Shown: positions 1 through 11,667, counted from the stretch's first letter. The stretch: DNA of 64,000 nt from Gordionus sp. m RMFG-2023 (GCF_954871325.1 NC_088779.1:7690846-7754845); one strand, 5' to 3'. A program made the numbers and translations. Notes: generated by a model from the sequence alone, not told the origin.

Positions 1-89
1 CCAGAATTCAATTGGAGATTCGATAATCATATGGTTGGCTTAATTCCATTTTTAAAAATAACTTTAACTACTTCTATCTTTTTTTATAG

Positions 90-288
90 CTCCCAAAGAA
101 CAATCCTACAAACATGGAATCAAAATATAACATATATTCTAACGAAATTATCAATCGAGATCGTGACATGATTTACCAATCTACTTTGAAAATTAATGAC
201 CTCAATGCTGGTGACCTAGGAATGTACACTTGCATAATTAATAATGTCATGGGATTCAGCGAGCACCACATCAGTCTGCAATCCAAAA
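90..288 (+). CDS. exon: C-terminal half of an Ig domain
   Basis: The acceptor follows a T-rich tract ending in ATAG at 86-89 and the donor GT is at 289-290. The exon enters in phase 0 and leaves in phase 1. It carries the classic Ig F-strand signature, read as LNAGDLGMYTCIINNVMG, with the D-x-G-x-Y-x-C pattern and an upstream STLKIND E-strand. The cysteine would pair with one in an exon before the window. ATG at 114 is not a real start, because the frame is open upstream to the acceptor. Confidence 0.85.
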
Positions 289-3200
289 GTATAATCATAA
301 TACCATAATTTTTTCCTTCTTTTTTTGTTTAAAGTCAAGATTTGCCCATTACAATAATTGGTTAATGGGTAGTTATTTAGCTATTAGCAATTTAATATCA
401 TCCCCCCCCCCCTCCCTCTTTTGTTCAATTCCCGGTGTACGGTTAGACAAATATATCTGAAACTTGTTGGTCACGCTTATAGGTAGGGTTAAAAATCCTT
501 AGAGGTATGGGTTATAGGGTTAATAGCATATTTAAAACAAATTGGCTTAATAGTTTATTACTTACCCAAAAACTAAACTAAAATTTTATAATTTTTATTA
601 AACCCATTAAAAATGAAGGCAAGCCCGATCCTCCCACTGACCTAAGATCCGACTTAATAACCCACGAGTCGGCGAGTATTCTGTGCAGCACTGGATTCGA
701 CGGAGGTTATCTTCAAAAAATCAATTTGTATTATTGCAAGGTTTCGAATTTAACTTACACCTCGGATTACGACGCTAAAGACGGGGAGGAAAATAGTATC
801 GAAGGCGGAAATAAATATCTTGGAGCTGATCAAAACGTCAATAATGATGTTTACGATAGACAAACTAGAGTTTGTTTATATAAATTTTCATATATTTTTT
901 TAGTTATGAATTATGATCAATAACCTAATAATAGTATCTAGTCAGGCTTATTCACTATATAAGTCCAAGTAACTGATTTCTATGACCTTCCAAAATTCGA
1001 TATTTAATTTAGGTACAGATCTCCATATGAGTCAAAAATATCTTTTTTTTTAAAAAAAAGAAGATAAAATCATTTTTCTTTAAATCACTACCCCATATAA
1101 GATTTATAATTGTCTGATTTATTATTATAGGATATTTCCAAAGGGCGCTTCGAAATAATAGATGATATCTCCAAGTTTGGAGTGGACGTGGACTCTTTGT
1201 TCGCTAGAAACGGTATCAAAAAAATATCCTTACAAGTTACCCCTCTCGGCTATAATCTTTACAATTCGTCGATGAATCACGTCGACATGAATCATCAGAA
1301 GCAAACGGCTTACTCAAATATGGTGAAGTTCGATCTTGAAAGTAATATCGATTGTAATCTATAATTTTTTTATCAACGGCTATGATTATAGGGAAGGGCC
1401 CGAGGCCAATTTTCAATAAATTTTGAGGTCATTCAGATAAACTCGTATAATTTTGCATAAATTGGTAATTTAACAACAATTAAAAATAATTTACTATTAA
1501 CTAATATTCAATATTATTAACTAATTCATATTCCAAAATGGGCGTGTTATTAATATAGTACCTACTTTTTAAAGAAAAAATTTGTATACAAGTTTCTTGT
1601 TAACCCATCTCCACTCCAATTTTATTTCATAATAAATGATTTCTAAAAAATTAATAAATTAGATCTAAATTCCAATACTAAATATATACTATGGGTGGAT
1701 AGCGAAAATGTCTTAGGAACCAGTCAACCTGCGATAAATAGTTACATGGCAATTGAAACTGGATTCAGATTATATGATAAGAAAGGTTTGTAAATTATTC
1801 ATAATCACTTTTTAGGATTGCAGTTTGCTGTAGGATTGGTAGATCTTTATAATTCGAATTTTTTTAAAAAATATTGTGCGAATATATATTTTTTTAATAA
1901 AAAAAATCACATATAACCTGACTGCTCAGAACAACAGTTATAAAAAAATTTAATTTTGGATGAATTCATATTAATATATTCATTTAATACATTATTAAAT
2001 ATAGAAATACCGATCCCTAAATCAATAGTTTATCAAGAATATAATGGTACGATAACCTTCTTAACTTCTATAACTGATGGCCTATGCGCAAAAATTACTG
2101 AACACAGTTTGAAAATTTTAATTTTTAAAATTTTTTTAATATTATAATATATTTTTATTTAGTAAAATTACATTAACATTTTTAGAGGAGTTTTCCTTTC
2201 CTATCTGTTATTTTTTTGGTAAGCTTGATGCATACTAAGTATTAAACTCACATGTTTGCAATTCAGCCGTTTTAATTTATATTTTGTATTTTTAAACCTT
2301 TTTTAAAAAAAACCTATTAAAAACATTTAATTAACGACATTTTTCATTATATAAAGGTGTAATATACATTTTTGGCACTAAATAAAATTTATTTTTACCT
2401 TAATATATTAGGTCAAAATTATGACGTGTTATTTGATTGCGTAGGATTGCCTCATGCCTCAGACAAAAATCAAGACACTTTCGTGACTTTGATCCTCAAA
2501 AATATCCGTAACCGTCACACTAATAAGAACTACGTAGACGATGCAAACATTGGTAACAATATCATGGATGATACATACAATCAGAGTCATTACGTTAAAG
2601 AGGGATTGTATGTGAAGCTATGCGCAGTTTACGATAATATCAATGTGTGTGGGAAGCAGGAAAAAGCGGAAATCATAAGTCAATATTTTTATATTCTGGA
2701 GTTGATATCTATATAAAATTCAACTACTCAGTATATTGTAAGGTAAGCTAATCCCTTTAATACTCTAGTTGGGGTATATGATAGCCTGACTTTTCACCCT
2801 AGAGTAATTGAGTATAGTTCGGTTGGGTAATGATTAAAAATCAGTTATTTTGGCTCAAACTATAGGCGCATGCCGAAGACCTCCAAGTTGGGTCCCGAGG
2901 TCATTTAAATGCCTTTAAATTTGGGCTAAATTTTCAAAAAGACGAATGCCGAGGATTGGGTTGGGAAAACACGTTAAATTCTAAAATTTTCCTAAACTTA
3001 ACTGAATCTCTGGCCATTCTAAAGAGAATGATTAAACTACAAAAATATAATATTTGACAGAAAATGAAATTTTAAATCAAATTTTAATTAGGGGGCCTAT
3101 AATTTAATAACAAAAATTGATATATTTGTTAGGCGATCCAAAACCATCCAAATACTCTCCTAAAAATTCATTACCACAATCGTCGATCGTGATGATAGCG

Positions 3201-5960
3201 ATATCTATTCCTGTCCTAATAATATTGGTACTTATAACAGCGTTTATCGTGTTTTGCCTTAAGAAAAACAAGGATAAAAGTATAATTTTTTTTAAAAAAT
3301 TTACACAAAATAATTTTTAATTGATTTAATATAAATATTAAGGAGGGGGTGGGGTAATAATTATATTTAAAAAAATATACTTTAAGGTTAAGAATGAATG
3401 TTTTATATATTATCGACCTGCTCTTATGATTTATTTATCTCAATCGGACCATGCTCTTTTAAAGAGATAGATCTAGACCGTGGTCATAAATAAAATGACC
3501 GGTCTTTTTATTTTTTGGTATATTAAAAATATTTTTGTTTTTACTAATTTGATTCTTGTTTATTAGTAAAATGCTTCTTTGAAACAGTTATGGTTTTCAT
3601 ATTGCAAAATAAAAATTAACTAAAAATTCACAAAAACTAAAATAACTCCTCTAGGAAAATAACATAAAATAAATTATACAAAAAAATAAGGTAAAATTTT
3701 TTTTTTATTGAATAATGAGGCAAACTTAAATATTGATATAATACCAGTCCGGACCATATAAATAAAAAGACCTCCAGACCGGTTCCTCAAAAAAGGTCAG
3801 CCCGGTCTCGATCTGAATCGATAGGACAGGACCGTTGACCTTAACTAGTTTGGTATATAGTAATTTGTTAAACGTGACTAAATTTTATTAAGATGCAATA
3901 AGACTCATTAAATATATATTAACGGAGTGACCATTTCCGATATTCTATATATCATACCCCATAGCACAAAACCATCTCTAATATTTTAATAAGAACATAT
4001 TAAAATCATTATCTTTCAAAGCTATACATCATTACCCTATACTATCAGAGTACAAATAAATGTTTATTGACCTGTATGATTTTTTTTTATCACAATAATA
4101 AAATCTAATATTAGTGCTAAAGGAATACGAAATGAAGCGATCCATGCAAAACAACATGAAAAACAATAAAAATAACATTAACAACGATCATTTTGCGTAT
4201 GACAATTATAACCGAACCCTTCAAAAGATGAATTCGAATGCGCTCGATACTAACAAACAATACGCAAACGGAAATTTGAATTACCAAAATGTCCACGATG
4301 ATAGGAAATATTCTGGATTCGTCAATAAAGGAATGGATCTGGTTGATGAACCATACACTCACTATAATGATCTTAACTTCGATCAATCAACCCCCAAAGG
4401 TAAAACTTAAATTATTTTGAAGGAAAGAAAGGAAAGTTTTAAAACAAGAGGTTTAAACAAGAACTAAAATAAATTTTGTTTCACTTTCGATTCTTAGATT
4501 TTGATTCCCAGGGCTCTAGACACTGGTTCCAAACTGTTAATATATTTAAGAAAATAATTAAATGAGCACTCTAAAATGGATCACATATCATATTTTGAAG
4601 AATATACTTAGATTTCCTATAAAATCCGATTTTAAATTAAAATAAAACGCGCTCAAAAAAATAACACATTTCCGCTAACAACTATAAATTTGGAAAAACC
4701 ACCGAAAATCATATAGTTTAGTTCATAAAGCACGACTTAAATATTGTGAAATTTAAATATAATATGAATTTAAAATATAAATGATGTAAGATATAAGATT
4801 TAAATACGAGTCAGGATAATTTTTTGTCTATATTATAGACATCAGGTCGGGTCATAGTTCGTCTTATTTTTGAAACTAGAGATTTTCAACTAAGGATGGT
4901 TTGTTTTTATAGGTGCATATTAAATAAATATTTTGCTTATAAAAGGGTCACAAAAACACTCTACCCACTTTAATCTAAATGGTATCTTTCTTCTTTTAGT
5001 AAGTTTAGAGGAAGTTATAGAGGCGGCTGAAGACTAAGAAATAAGACGAATATAGTGATAAAAATTTGCTCCATTTGAGCCGACGGCTAACTCAATATCC
5101 TATTCAGGAAATATTACGCAACCCTGAAGATTTTTTGCCTGGAAATCTCGAGGCTTAAGCAATATTTTTCTGGCTAAAAAATTAAGTGATATGTTTTTAC
5201 AAATCAGCTTAGATGAAGCGATTTTGCATCACTATTTTTATATATGCCTTTTTAAATATAGGGAATAACACGCTTAAGAACCATAAAAATACTCAAAACT
5301 ATCATCAATCTGATAATAACGACACTCTCGCTAGAAATGATGGAAATGGCTATAATGTTCATGATGATAATCAGAGCTCAAACACGAATAACGGCAAGAA
5401 AATATTTCAGCAAAGATTCAGGACTCCGGAAGATCTTCTCTTAGCGGCCAGTTTGGAAGAAAATGAGGATGATTTTGACGAGTATAATCCCAACTTTGAA
5501 AATCCTAATTTAAATTTAGGTGGCAATAATAATTCCTCACACACCAATTTGGGAATTAATAACGATTATTCTCGAAACGGCAATAGTAGCATATACGGTA
5601 ATAACAATGTTGGTTGTTTTTTTTGTGTATAATAAGTAATACAAATTAAGTTCATTTTCTTTCATTTTTTAAAAAAAATGTGATAAATAAAATTTTTCAA
5701 TTAATAGAATCTTTTAACTCATTTATAAAATAAAATAAAAATTTTCTACCCCTTAAAATAAATCTCTAGTTTAAAAAAACAAATAAAATATTTTATCATT
5801 CTTTGAGAAATGAAAAAGGAATACATTTTTGAATCACATTTTATTTTATAACTTGATAAATTATTTTGAATTACATATTTTTCCAGACGATAACAATTTA
5901 CACAGCGCCAATATTAGCGAAACCAGTTCTCAAAGGATAATGCATGAAGTTATAGTTTAA
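90..5960 (+). CDS. Ig/FN3 single-pass membrane receptor, 3' part of gene (partial)
   Basis: Ten exons are proposed: 90-288, 619-869, 1131-1341, 1663-1785, 2005-2106, 2412-2678, 3133-3279, 4115-4399, 5262-5597 and 5887-5960. They sum to 1995 nt, that is 664 residues plus a TAA stop, and the frame closes at every AG/GT junction; most introns are phase 1, as is usual for Ig/FN3 genes. The product runs Ig domain end, FN3 domain, a second FN3-like domain, one transmembrane helix, and a long Asn/Asp-rich cytoplasmic tail ending in EVIV. Such proteins act at the cell surface in adhesion or recognition (echinoid, nephrin and sidestep types share this layout), but I cannot assign an orthologue. The 5' exons, with the signal peptide and earlier Ig domains, lie before the window. 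Introns hold AT-rich sequence and at least one TIR element. Confidence 0.85.
619..1785 (+). CDS. exons 619-869, 1131-1341, 1663-1785: FN3 domain with a long insertion
   Basis: The first exon opens with KPDPPTDLRSD and then TGFDGGYLQKINLYYCKVS, matching the A strand (PP-x-DL) and the pG(F/Y)DGG...Y region of FN3 domains in IgSF proteins. The third exon gives LNSNTKYILWVDSENVLG, matching the 'L-x-P-x-T-x-Y-x-x-x-V-x-x-x-N-x-x-G' end of the fold. Between these, about 100 residues rich in Asn, Asp and Lys separate the halves, where a normal FN3 has a short loop. Phases are 1-0, 0-1 and 1-1. Intron junctions pair correctly, including the split Ser codon at 288/619 and the split Asn codon at 1341/1663. 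Confidence 0.8.
2005..2678 (+). CDS. exons 2005-2106 and 2412-2678: second, divergent FN3-like domain
   Basis: Both exons are phase 1-1. Exon one begins EIPIPKSIVYQEYNGTITF and exon two ends with VKLCAVYDNINVCGKQEK, which resembles the F-G strand region of an FN3 domain with a Cys pair (YxVxxCAxxxxxxCG), as in several IgSF receptors just before the membrane. The centre (residues NRHTNKNYVDDANIG) looks like a species-specific loop. Fold assignment is weaker than for the first FN3. The donor at 2679-2680 (GTCAATA) is non-ideal but is the one that keeps frame with the membrane exon. Confidence 0.7.
3133..3279 (+). CDS. exon: juxtamembrane stalk and transmembrane helix
   Basis: Phase 1-1 exon of 147 nt. 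After a Pro/Ser/Lys stalk it encodes a hydrophobic stretch beginning SSIVMIAISIPVLIILVL and ending AFIVFCL, followed by KKNKDK, a stop-transfer signal that places the C-terminus in the cytoplasm. This is a type I single-pass topology. Confidence 0.85.
3469..3814. mobile_element. small TIR element in the receptor intron
   Basis: The ends AGATCTAGACCGTGG and GCCCGGTCTCGATCT are imperfect inverted repeats, and the next inward bases (ATAAATAAAATGACCGGTC against GACC...TTTATTTAT) also pair. It is non-coding and about 345 bp. The GACCGG-rich ends resemble the other GGCCCGG repeats of this window. No target duplication was recognised. Confidence 0.45.
4115..4399 (+). CDS. exon: cytoplasmic tail, part 1 (Asn-rich)
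   Basis: Phase 1-1 exon of 285 nt beginning MLKEYEMKRSMQNN and rich in Asn, Lys and Tyr, with several NY and YxN motifs that could be phosphorylation sites. The acceptor is ATTAG at 4110-4114 and the donor GTAAAA follows 4399. The open frame on the opposite strand across 4117-4386 is an antisense shadow. Confidence 0.8.
5000..5037 (+). CDS. possible alternative last exon, SLEEVIEAAED stop
   Basis: A strong polypyrimidine tract and TTTTAG acceptor at 4994-4999 precede a phase-1 open frame that joins exon 4115-4399 and reads V-SLEEVIEAAED and then TAA. If used, the receptor would end in a short acidic tail instead of the longer Asn-rich tail and EVIV end. No obvious polyadenylation signal is close by, so it may be a cryptic site. 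Interestingly the peptide resembles the Glu/Val micro-exons at 42-62 kb. Confidence 0.35.
5262..5597 (+). CDS. exon: cytoplasmic tail, part 2
   Basis: Phase 1-1 exon of 336 nt. It is dominated by Asn and Asp, with a more ordered motif in the middle (FQQRFRTPEDLLLAASLEE) that may be a short helical binding site, followed by an acidic run. The donor GTAATA follows 5597. Reading past this donor would give a stop at 5632 and an AATAAA at 5685, so an alternative short end is possible. Confidence 0.75.
5887..5960 (+). CDS. terminal exon of the receptor, ends in EVIV
   Basis: The TTTTTCCAG acceptor ends at 5886. The exon adds 24 residues starting DDNNLHSANISETSS and ends HEVIV before TAA at 5958-5960. 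A C-terminal Val with a hydrophobic residue at position -2 is the form of a class II PDZ-domain ligand, which would fit a membrane receptor anchored by a scaffold. This last point is inference. Confidence 0.75.
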
Positions 5961-6810
5961 CAGAGCCAAAAATAAGAAAGATCCCCATTCGATAAAAAAG
6001 ATTTTTGCTCGTGAGATAATAGAAATCAGCAACTTCTAACACAATCTTTTAACTGTATATATTATAGATATATTTTTTAAAATAACGATATTTCGCAGAA
6101 AAAAATTACAATAAATTTTTATATTTTGTTTACTTTATAATATATATTATATTACTTTTTTTTTACAGAAATTAGAATCGCTTTAAAATAGTATATACTT
6201 ACAAAAAAAAATCTCCTCTTCATGTAATATCTTATATAAGATTTATAATTTAATATAACTTTTCTCTGAATTTACCAAATCAAAACCGCATTTTAGAATT
6301 TATATGAGTTATTACATAAATATTATTAAAAAATTATATTTTATTTATAATATTAAACTAAGGAAGATAATGATGAAATGATGAGTCCAATATATATTTT
6401 TTTATATACATTTTTTTTAAAAATAAAAGTTTTTTAAAGTTTAAAATATAAACTCCCTTCTCATATAATTCCGTCCAAACAAAAAAAAATTTATTAGCTG
6501 TTACGTGAATAAATTAGATATGTTTTTTTAAATGGTTTAATTTGGCATTAACTTATACGAATTTGATACGCAGCAGCCCATTCATTTTAGAATTATACTA
6601 TGTAATAGATTTTCCTTAATTAAACAACATAAAATATCGCGTTTTTATACAATTTTTTTTTAAAAAAAATTTGATTTTGTAAATAAAGTTTATATTACAT
6701 TTATATTATTATATAATAAATCATTTTACAAAAATAACATATTGAATTTGATTCATAGCTTAGGCTCATTTAAATTTATTATAGATTTTAGAATTGACTT
6801 ACTCCTTATT
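5961..6810. other. intergenic AT-rich sequence after the receptor
   Basis: Long T and A runs only; no coding exon, RNA gene or repeat was recognised. The 3' UTR of the receptor must lie here, but no single convincing polyadenylation signal stands out. Confidence 0.5.
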
Positions 6811-7010
6811 TATAGTAAACGCGATATATTCAAGCGTTGCGCGATTAATAATATCAAGCCAATAAATAAGTATAATTTTTATATATAAAGTGTTATAATG
6901 CTAACGCTATGATAAAATTTGAAAAACAAATTTTGCGACGTATTTTCCAAAAATTGTTAACGCTATGAAGAATCAACTAACGAACGCTTGAACATAAAGC
7001 GTTTATCATA
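6811..7010. mobile_element. 200-bp MITE-like element
   Basis: The left end TATAGTAAACGCGATATATT and the inverted right end TATGATAAACGCTTTATGTT match over roughly 28 bp including an internal TTCAAGCGTT. The interior carries further GCTAACGCTATGA and GTTAACGCTATGA repeats. No open frame. The TA-type end suggests a mariner-like or similar DNA-transposon derivative. Confidence 0.5.
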
Positions 7011-7500
7011 GATGAGGCCTTAGTCTTAAGATTGAAGAAGAATCAATTGGGGGTGGGGATATGAAAAAGGGGGTGGGGAGAGAATCTGGTTGATGAATGA
7101 AAGGTTAATTTTTAAAAAAAATTGATATTCTTGATTATCTAGAGTAAATTCTTTTAAAATGACTGAGTTTTATCCAAAATTTTATGGAATGTAATTAAAC
7201 ACATGTTTAAATAATTAAAGAATATAAAATTCCTTTACTCCTAGAGAAAACATTAACTATTTTATTGGCTAGAATCCTTTTCATATATTTTGAGTAAAAA
7301 AAATGAAAAACTTGAGTTCTATATTCAAATTATTTTTTTTAGATCCAAGACCGACTTTAGGCCCATTTTCAAGTTCCACTAAGTCTTTCAAGTGATATGA
7401 TATGTAATTTTGCCAAACAGCAATCCAGATATTGCAACTGAAGGAGCTCATTTGCGATAATGCATCGCCTTAATGAATTTGCTCTATATTTTCGCGATAT

Positions 7501-7738
7501 TACACTCCCTGTAATTCTTTGACAGTTATACATTCGCCCCATTGCATTTGCTATGATATTTACGATGTATTAGCGCAAATGCATTCTGGATTAATTTTGC
7601 GATATTATATTCGCTATAATACACTCCCTGTAATTCTTTGGAAGTTATACATTCGCCCCATTACATTTGCTATGATATTTACGGTGTATTAGCGCTAATG
7701 CATTCTAGATTAATTTTGCGATATTATATTCGCGGTAA
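7501..7738. repeat. two tandem copies of a 119-bp unit
   Basis: TACACTCCCTGTAATTCTTT begins both copies, at 7501 and 7620. The copies are nearly identical and end in GCGATATTATATTCG. Each holds several AATGCATT / TTGCGATAT motifs, which also occur singly just upstream at 7455-7500, so an older diverged copy may flank the pair. Confidence 0.75.
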
Positions 7739-8397
7739 TGCATTCATTGTTTTAATACATTAGAGGAAATAACTTTTAGCAGTATTCTACATTTACTGAA
7801 ATACAAGTATTTCGTTCTAAAATTTTTGATGTATTAACAATAAAAATAATGCTAAACATCATTACCCAATAATAATTTAGATAGATCTATGAAGTATATA
7901 TACTATAGATCGATGATTCATTTATTAAACATTTTAAAGTATCTATACATAGGAGTCTGTTGTAACTAATTTAGTGGTTTTAAACTCTATTTAATAAAGA
8001 ATAATGTATATTTATATAATGAAAAATAAGACAATTAGTCAACGTGTAAACCACTACAGCAGACACTTATATGTGTATGTACACATTTAATTTATGAATC
8101 GCCAAACTAGTAATCTATTAGTGTTGCTAAAAGTTACTTTGAAATATTACTAGTTACAATTACTAGACATTTTTACAAATGTAACTAATTATTAGTAACA
8201 GTTATATTTCAAAAATAACTAGTTACATAATAAGTTACTTTATACATCTTTCATAAACGCATTATTTATTTACTGAACGCATTAATTTAATATAAAAAAA
8301 TTAATATGTAATAATTATAATCAATTATTTGAAAAAATATACAATTTATTTATATAAAAAATTAAACCGAAAAAAATAACAGAAAATAGATTATATT

Positions 8398-8600
8398 TAG
8401 AGACGCAAGCCCTGCCCTAAGCCCGGCCCGGATACACATGCCGGGACGTATTTTAAATTTTTTAAAAATATAATTTTTTTTTTAATAGAAATATCCGGGC
8501 TAGGCCTTATATTTTAAACCAAATATTTGAAATCGCCATTATTAGCTATAAAAATCAAAAATAAATATAATATATCCGGGCCGGGCCTGAAAATTTAAAT
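8398..8600. repeat. GGCCCGG-type interspersed repeat
   Basis: GCCCGGCCCGG at about 8421 and CCGGGCCGGGCC at about 8576 flank an AT-rich core with the signature GAAATCGCCATTATTAGC. The same core recurs twice at 29,748-29,890. The outer end TAGAGACGCAAGCCC resembles the GAGATCTGCAAA ends seen near 11,660 and 43,917, so this is probably a small non-autonomous hAT-like family. Confidence 0.5.
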
Positions 8601-9009
8601 AAGTAATAATTACTAATTTATTAGTTTATTCAAATTATTTAATTCCAAATTAATCTAAGTCTTTGTCGTACTAAGTTCAATGATCTAATTTAGTAAAATT
8701 TAAAAAAAAATACATTTATATGAAATTCCATTAATATTACCAGCAAATTGAGGGCAAAAAATATGGAATATATATGCTAAATAGGTAAAGAAATATAATA
8801 TTAAAAAATAGACTTATTAATTGAATTATGTTACAAAATTATGAAACCCAGCAATGTAACAATTTAAGAAAAGAAAATTATTTGGACGGGAAATTATATT
8901 ATTGTTGCTTATCCTTTGTGAACACAATCAGATATTTAAACTTTTAAATTAATAAATTAAAAATTTTTTTTAAAATCAATTTATCACACCCTTGAATCGG
9001 ACTGCCCAC

Positions 9010-10152
9010 CTGAAAATTTTACTGTAGTGGATAAAACTAGCTTTATCCACCTAGGTTCACTTATTGGAGATGAAAGTGTTATATTTCATTTCAGAGATGT
9101 ATTTCTTGTAAAATTCAATAGAATGAAAATTATTTTAAAACATTTACCTGCTCATCAGGCTTTTTATTTATTTAAATATTTTTTGTTCATTCCTAAAATT
9201 TTACATGCCTTTCGTTTATCAACAATTTTCATGTCGCTTGATTTATTATTAGACCTTGAGGTTCATTCTAAAAATACTCTCGAATCTATTTTAAATAAGC
9301 AAAGATTCTCCAAGCAGCTCATATCCAAATTTAAGACAAAGAGACCGGAATTTACCTGATACAGTATTGCTTTGAATACTTATCAAAGCTGTTCAAAGAA
9401 AATCTCCATCGCTCTTTATCCCCTTAAACCCAACCCCGAGTATAAAGAATTACAAATACGACTCTTTTGGGATCAAATAATTCCAGCCTCAGCTATATGC
9501 CACTTTGGCTAAGAATGGTTAGATACTATACCTAGTTTTAATTTAAGATTGTTTATTAAGCAAAGAAGAACTTAGAATAGCTATAGGTTTTCGTTTTGTG
9601 AAATCTTACATCATGTATTCCTTGTGAAACACATATCGATAGCCTTATACATCCCCTCCCCCCCCCATACGGTCTTTTTTCAAATCAAAAGGCAAATTAT
9701 CTAGGCACTATGCCATCAATTTGATCATCAATAGAATCTAGAAATCCGCAAATATTTCTTCTACAGTGGAACCCTCTGGCTTTATCCCAAATGGAATGAC
9801 GCTAGTCCCTTGGAATCAAGGTATACTCCTCGCTTGGAATTATATATGTGTAGATCATTTTGTCAGATCCTTTATTTCAACTCTAACGAAAGCTGAAAAT
9901 ACAAAAACAAATAAATATAGCCACATTAATAATCTTTTGTATGTTCCGGGAGTATCAGATACCTGCGGATCATTTGGACCCCAAGCCCTAAAATTATTCA
10001 AAACAATAGCGCAAAAGTTACGTTTAATCACAGGTGATTCAAAAAAGGCTGCTACCTACGACAAAGAATATCAATCAAAATTTTTGATCCAAGTCATTAA
10101 GTCCTGCCGACCAAACCTAAATACACTATTTTATTTTATTTCTCTTCTTTAA
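9010..10152 (+). pseudogene. 3' half of a LINE-like reverse transcriptase gene, broken
   Basis: The frame at 9027-9359 gives the RT thumb region (LKHLPAHQAFYLFKYFLF), homologous to the minus-strand copy at 37066-37509. Further on, ELQIRLFWDQIIPASA and a WLDTIPSFNLRLF region follow. The frame at 9766-10152 gives FIPNGMTLVPWNQGILLAWN and later YVPGVSDTCGSFGPQALKLF, the C-terminal nuclease-like domain typical of this RT family (PDG-x-T-LVPW, WD-x-TC-x-D, then a P-x-x-x-E/D-T-x-G motif). Several stops and frameshifts lie between the two open frames, so it is not functional. The 5' half (fingers and palm) is missing. Confidence 0.7.
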
Positions 10153-10677
10153 TTATATATTTTTACATAGAATATAGATATAGTATTATAATTTTAATAG
10201 TTACATTATTTTAAAAAAAACATATTAAAAATAAAATTAATTACTGGAATATATTATTTAGATTTATTTAAAGTGTTAATATGACCGATTAATACTAACC
10301 TTTAAATTGTTTTTTTATGTTCATGTAAATTGATTTTTTTATAAATTGTGTAGATTGATTTTTTTTATATAAATTTTGATATATTAATATGAAAATTGTT
10401 ATAAAAACCAGATTTTTTAGTTTGATAAAAAAATGTAAAATTTTAAAATATATTGTATAAAATTAAATTATTAATTTAAAATAAAATAAACAATCATCTA
10501 TTTTAAAATACTTTATAAAGTAAAGTTACTTTTGGCAGTTACATTTCAAAAAATATAACTAGTTACTATTACTCGTTACAATTTTTGAAATAAAACTAGT
10601 TACAGTTATTTTTTAGCAAAAATGTAACTAGTTACTTTAACAACACTAGTGATCCACATAGGGCCTAATTTCTGAAG

Positions 10678-11336
10678 GCTGGTTTAGTATTTTATAATCA
10701 ATACCATCTAAAATCAACAGTATTGATTCTACAATATTGTAAAATCATTACCGTATTGATAATTTATGACAGTACCTCAACTTTTACCATGAAAATCTAA
10801 AATATAATTTATAAATTTTTGATTTCGACTTTTATAGATGAATCGACAATTATAGATTAACACATCTATAAATTTTATAGATTCTCAATCAAACAAGGTG
10901 CATTTAATTTTTTTGAATTCATAATATCATTTACAAAACTTTGATCAACACTTAAAGAGCAAATCACAGAATTTTATAGATTAACCATCACAAAATTTTA
11001 TAGATTTCTCATTCAATCAATAAGGTACTTATATTCATAATATCATTTTAAATAAATTTTTTGCAAATCGAAAATGGCCGCGAATTTCGAAGCGATGAAA
11101 AAATATATAATGAATAAATATTTTACAATTATAATGGCTGCCAATATATTTGAAACGACGAAGAAAAAATATAATGAATAAATATTTTACAATTTTAATG
11201 GTCGCCAATATATTTTAAGCGATGAAAACATCTCATTAAAAATCAATACGGTATATTCTACAATAATATCACTATGGTATTGAATCTATAATGAGAATAT
11301 CAATATGGCATTGATTTCACAATCCTACACCGACCC
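10678..11336. mobile_element. non-autonomous TIR element, about 660 bp
   Basis: The left end GGTTTAGTATTTTATAATCA and right end (inverted) GGTGTAGGATTGTGAAATCA match over about 27 bp and are both followed by ATAC/TGCCAT. The interior has repeated TTTTATAGATT motifs and a tandem pair of about 70 bp (11,100-11,230, with AATATTTTACAATT). No coding frame. Target duplication unclear. Confidence 0.5.
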
Positions 11337-11394
11337 GAAGTTTTTCTTTAAAAATTTGTCAGGGAATATATTTTTATAGCTCCACCCAAAATAA

Positions 11395-11667
11395 AAATTA
11401 TTTGCCAGGCAGACCGGGTCCTTATTTATTTAAATATAGAAAAATTTAATTTTTTTTTTTAATTGTAAAAAAATTATTCTACACATAAAAAATACTGGCG
11501 TCTTGCCTCTTTCAAGGACTTTAAAATATATCAATTTATTTCACAAAATTGAGTAATAATCATATTTAATGTTTTAGCCATGCATCCCCCTAATTTTTTA
11601 AATGAATATTAGACCCGACCCAGCCTGAAAAAAATTATATTAAAAAGCCACGATTTGCAGATCTCTA
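11395..11667. repeat. GACCGGG-type repeat with hAT-like end
   Basis: AGACCGGGTCC at about 11,411 and AGACCCGACCCAGCCTG at about 11,611 bracket an AT-rich core. The segment ends in GATTTGCAGATCTCTA, which is the inverse of the AGAGATCT end at 43,917. It belongs to the same GC-clamped repeat family as 8398-8600. Confidence 0.45.

Larger units (their letters stand above)
8119..10648. mobile_element. hAT-like TIR pair (GTAACTAGTTAC family) with inserted sequence
   Basis: The left end TAGTGTTGCTAAAAGTTAC and right end GTTACTTTAACAACACTA are inverted and start like other hAT elements of this window. Over about 110 bp each arm carries repeated AACTAGTTAC motifs, some self-complementary. The flanking 8-mers (8111-8118 and 10649-10656) do not match, so the pair may have been rearranged or may come from two insertions. 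The interior contains a GGCCCGG repeat and a broken RT gene, which are not hAT genes. A further decayed GTAACTAGTTAC piece lies near 28,690. Confidence 0.55.

Noticed and set aside
4117-4386. Minus-strand 89-codon open frame
   Set aside because: It lies exactly opposite the Asn-rich receptor exon; AAT/AAC codons on one strand give open Ile/Val-rich frames on the other.
8119-10648. A single intact hAT insertion spanning both GTAACTAGTTAC arms
   Set aside because: The flanking 8-mers do not match, so I report a TIR pair and not a proven single insertion.
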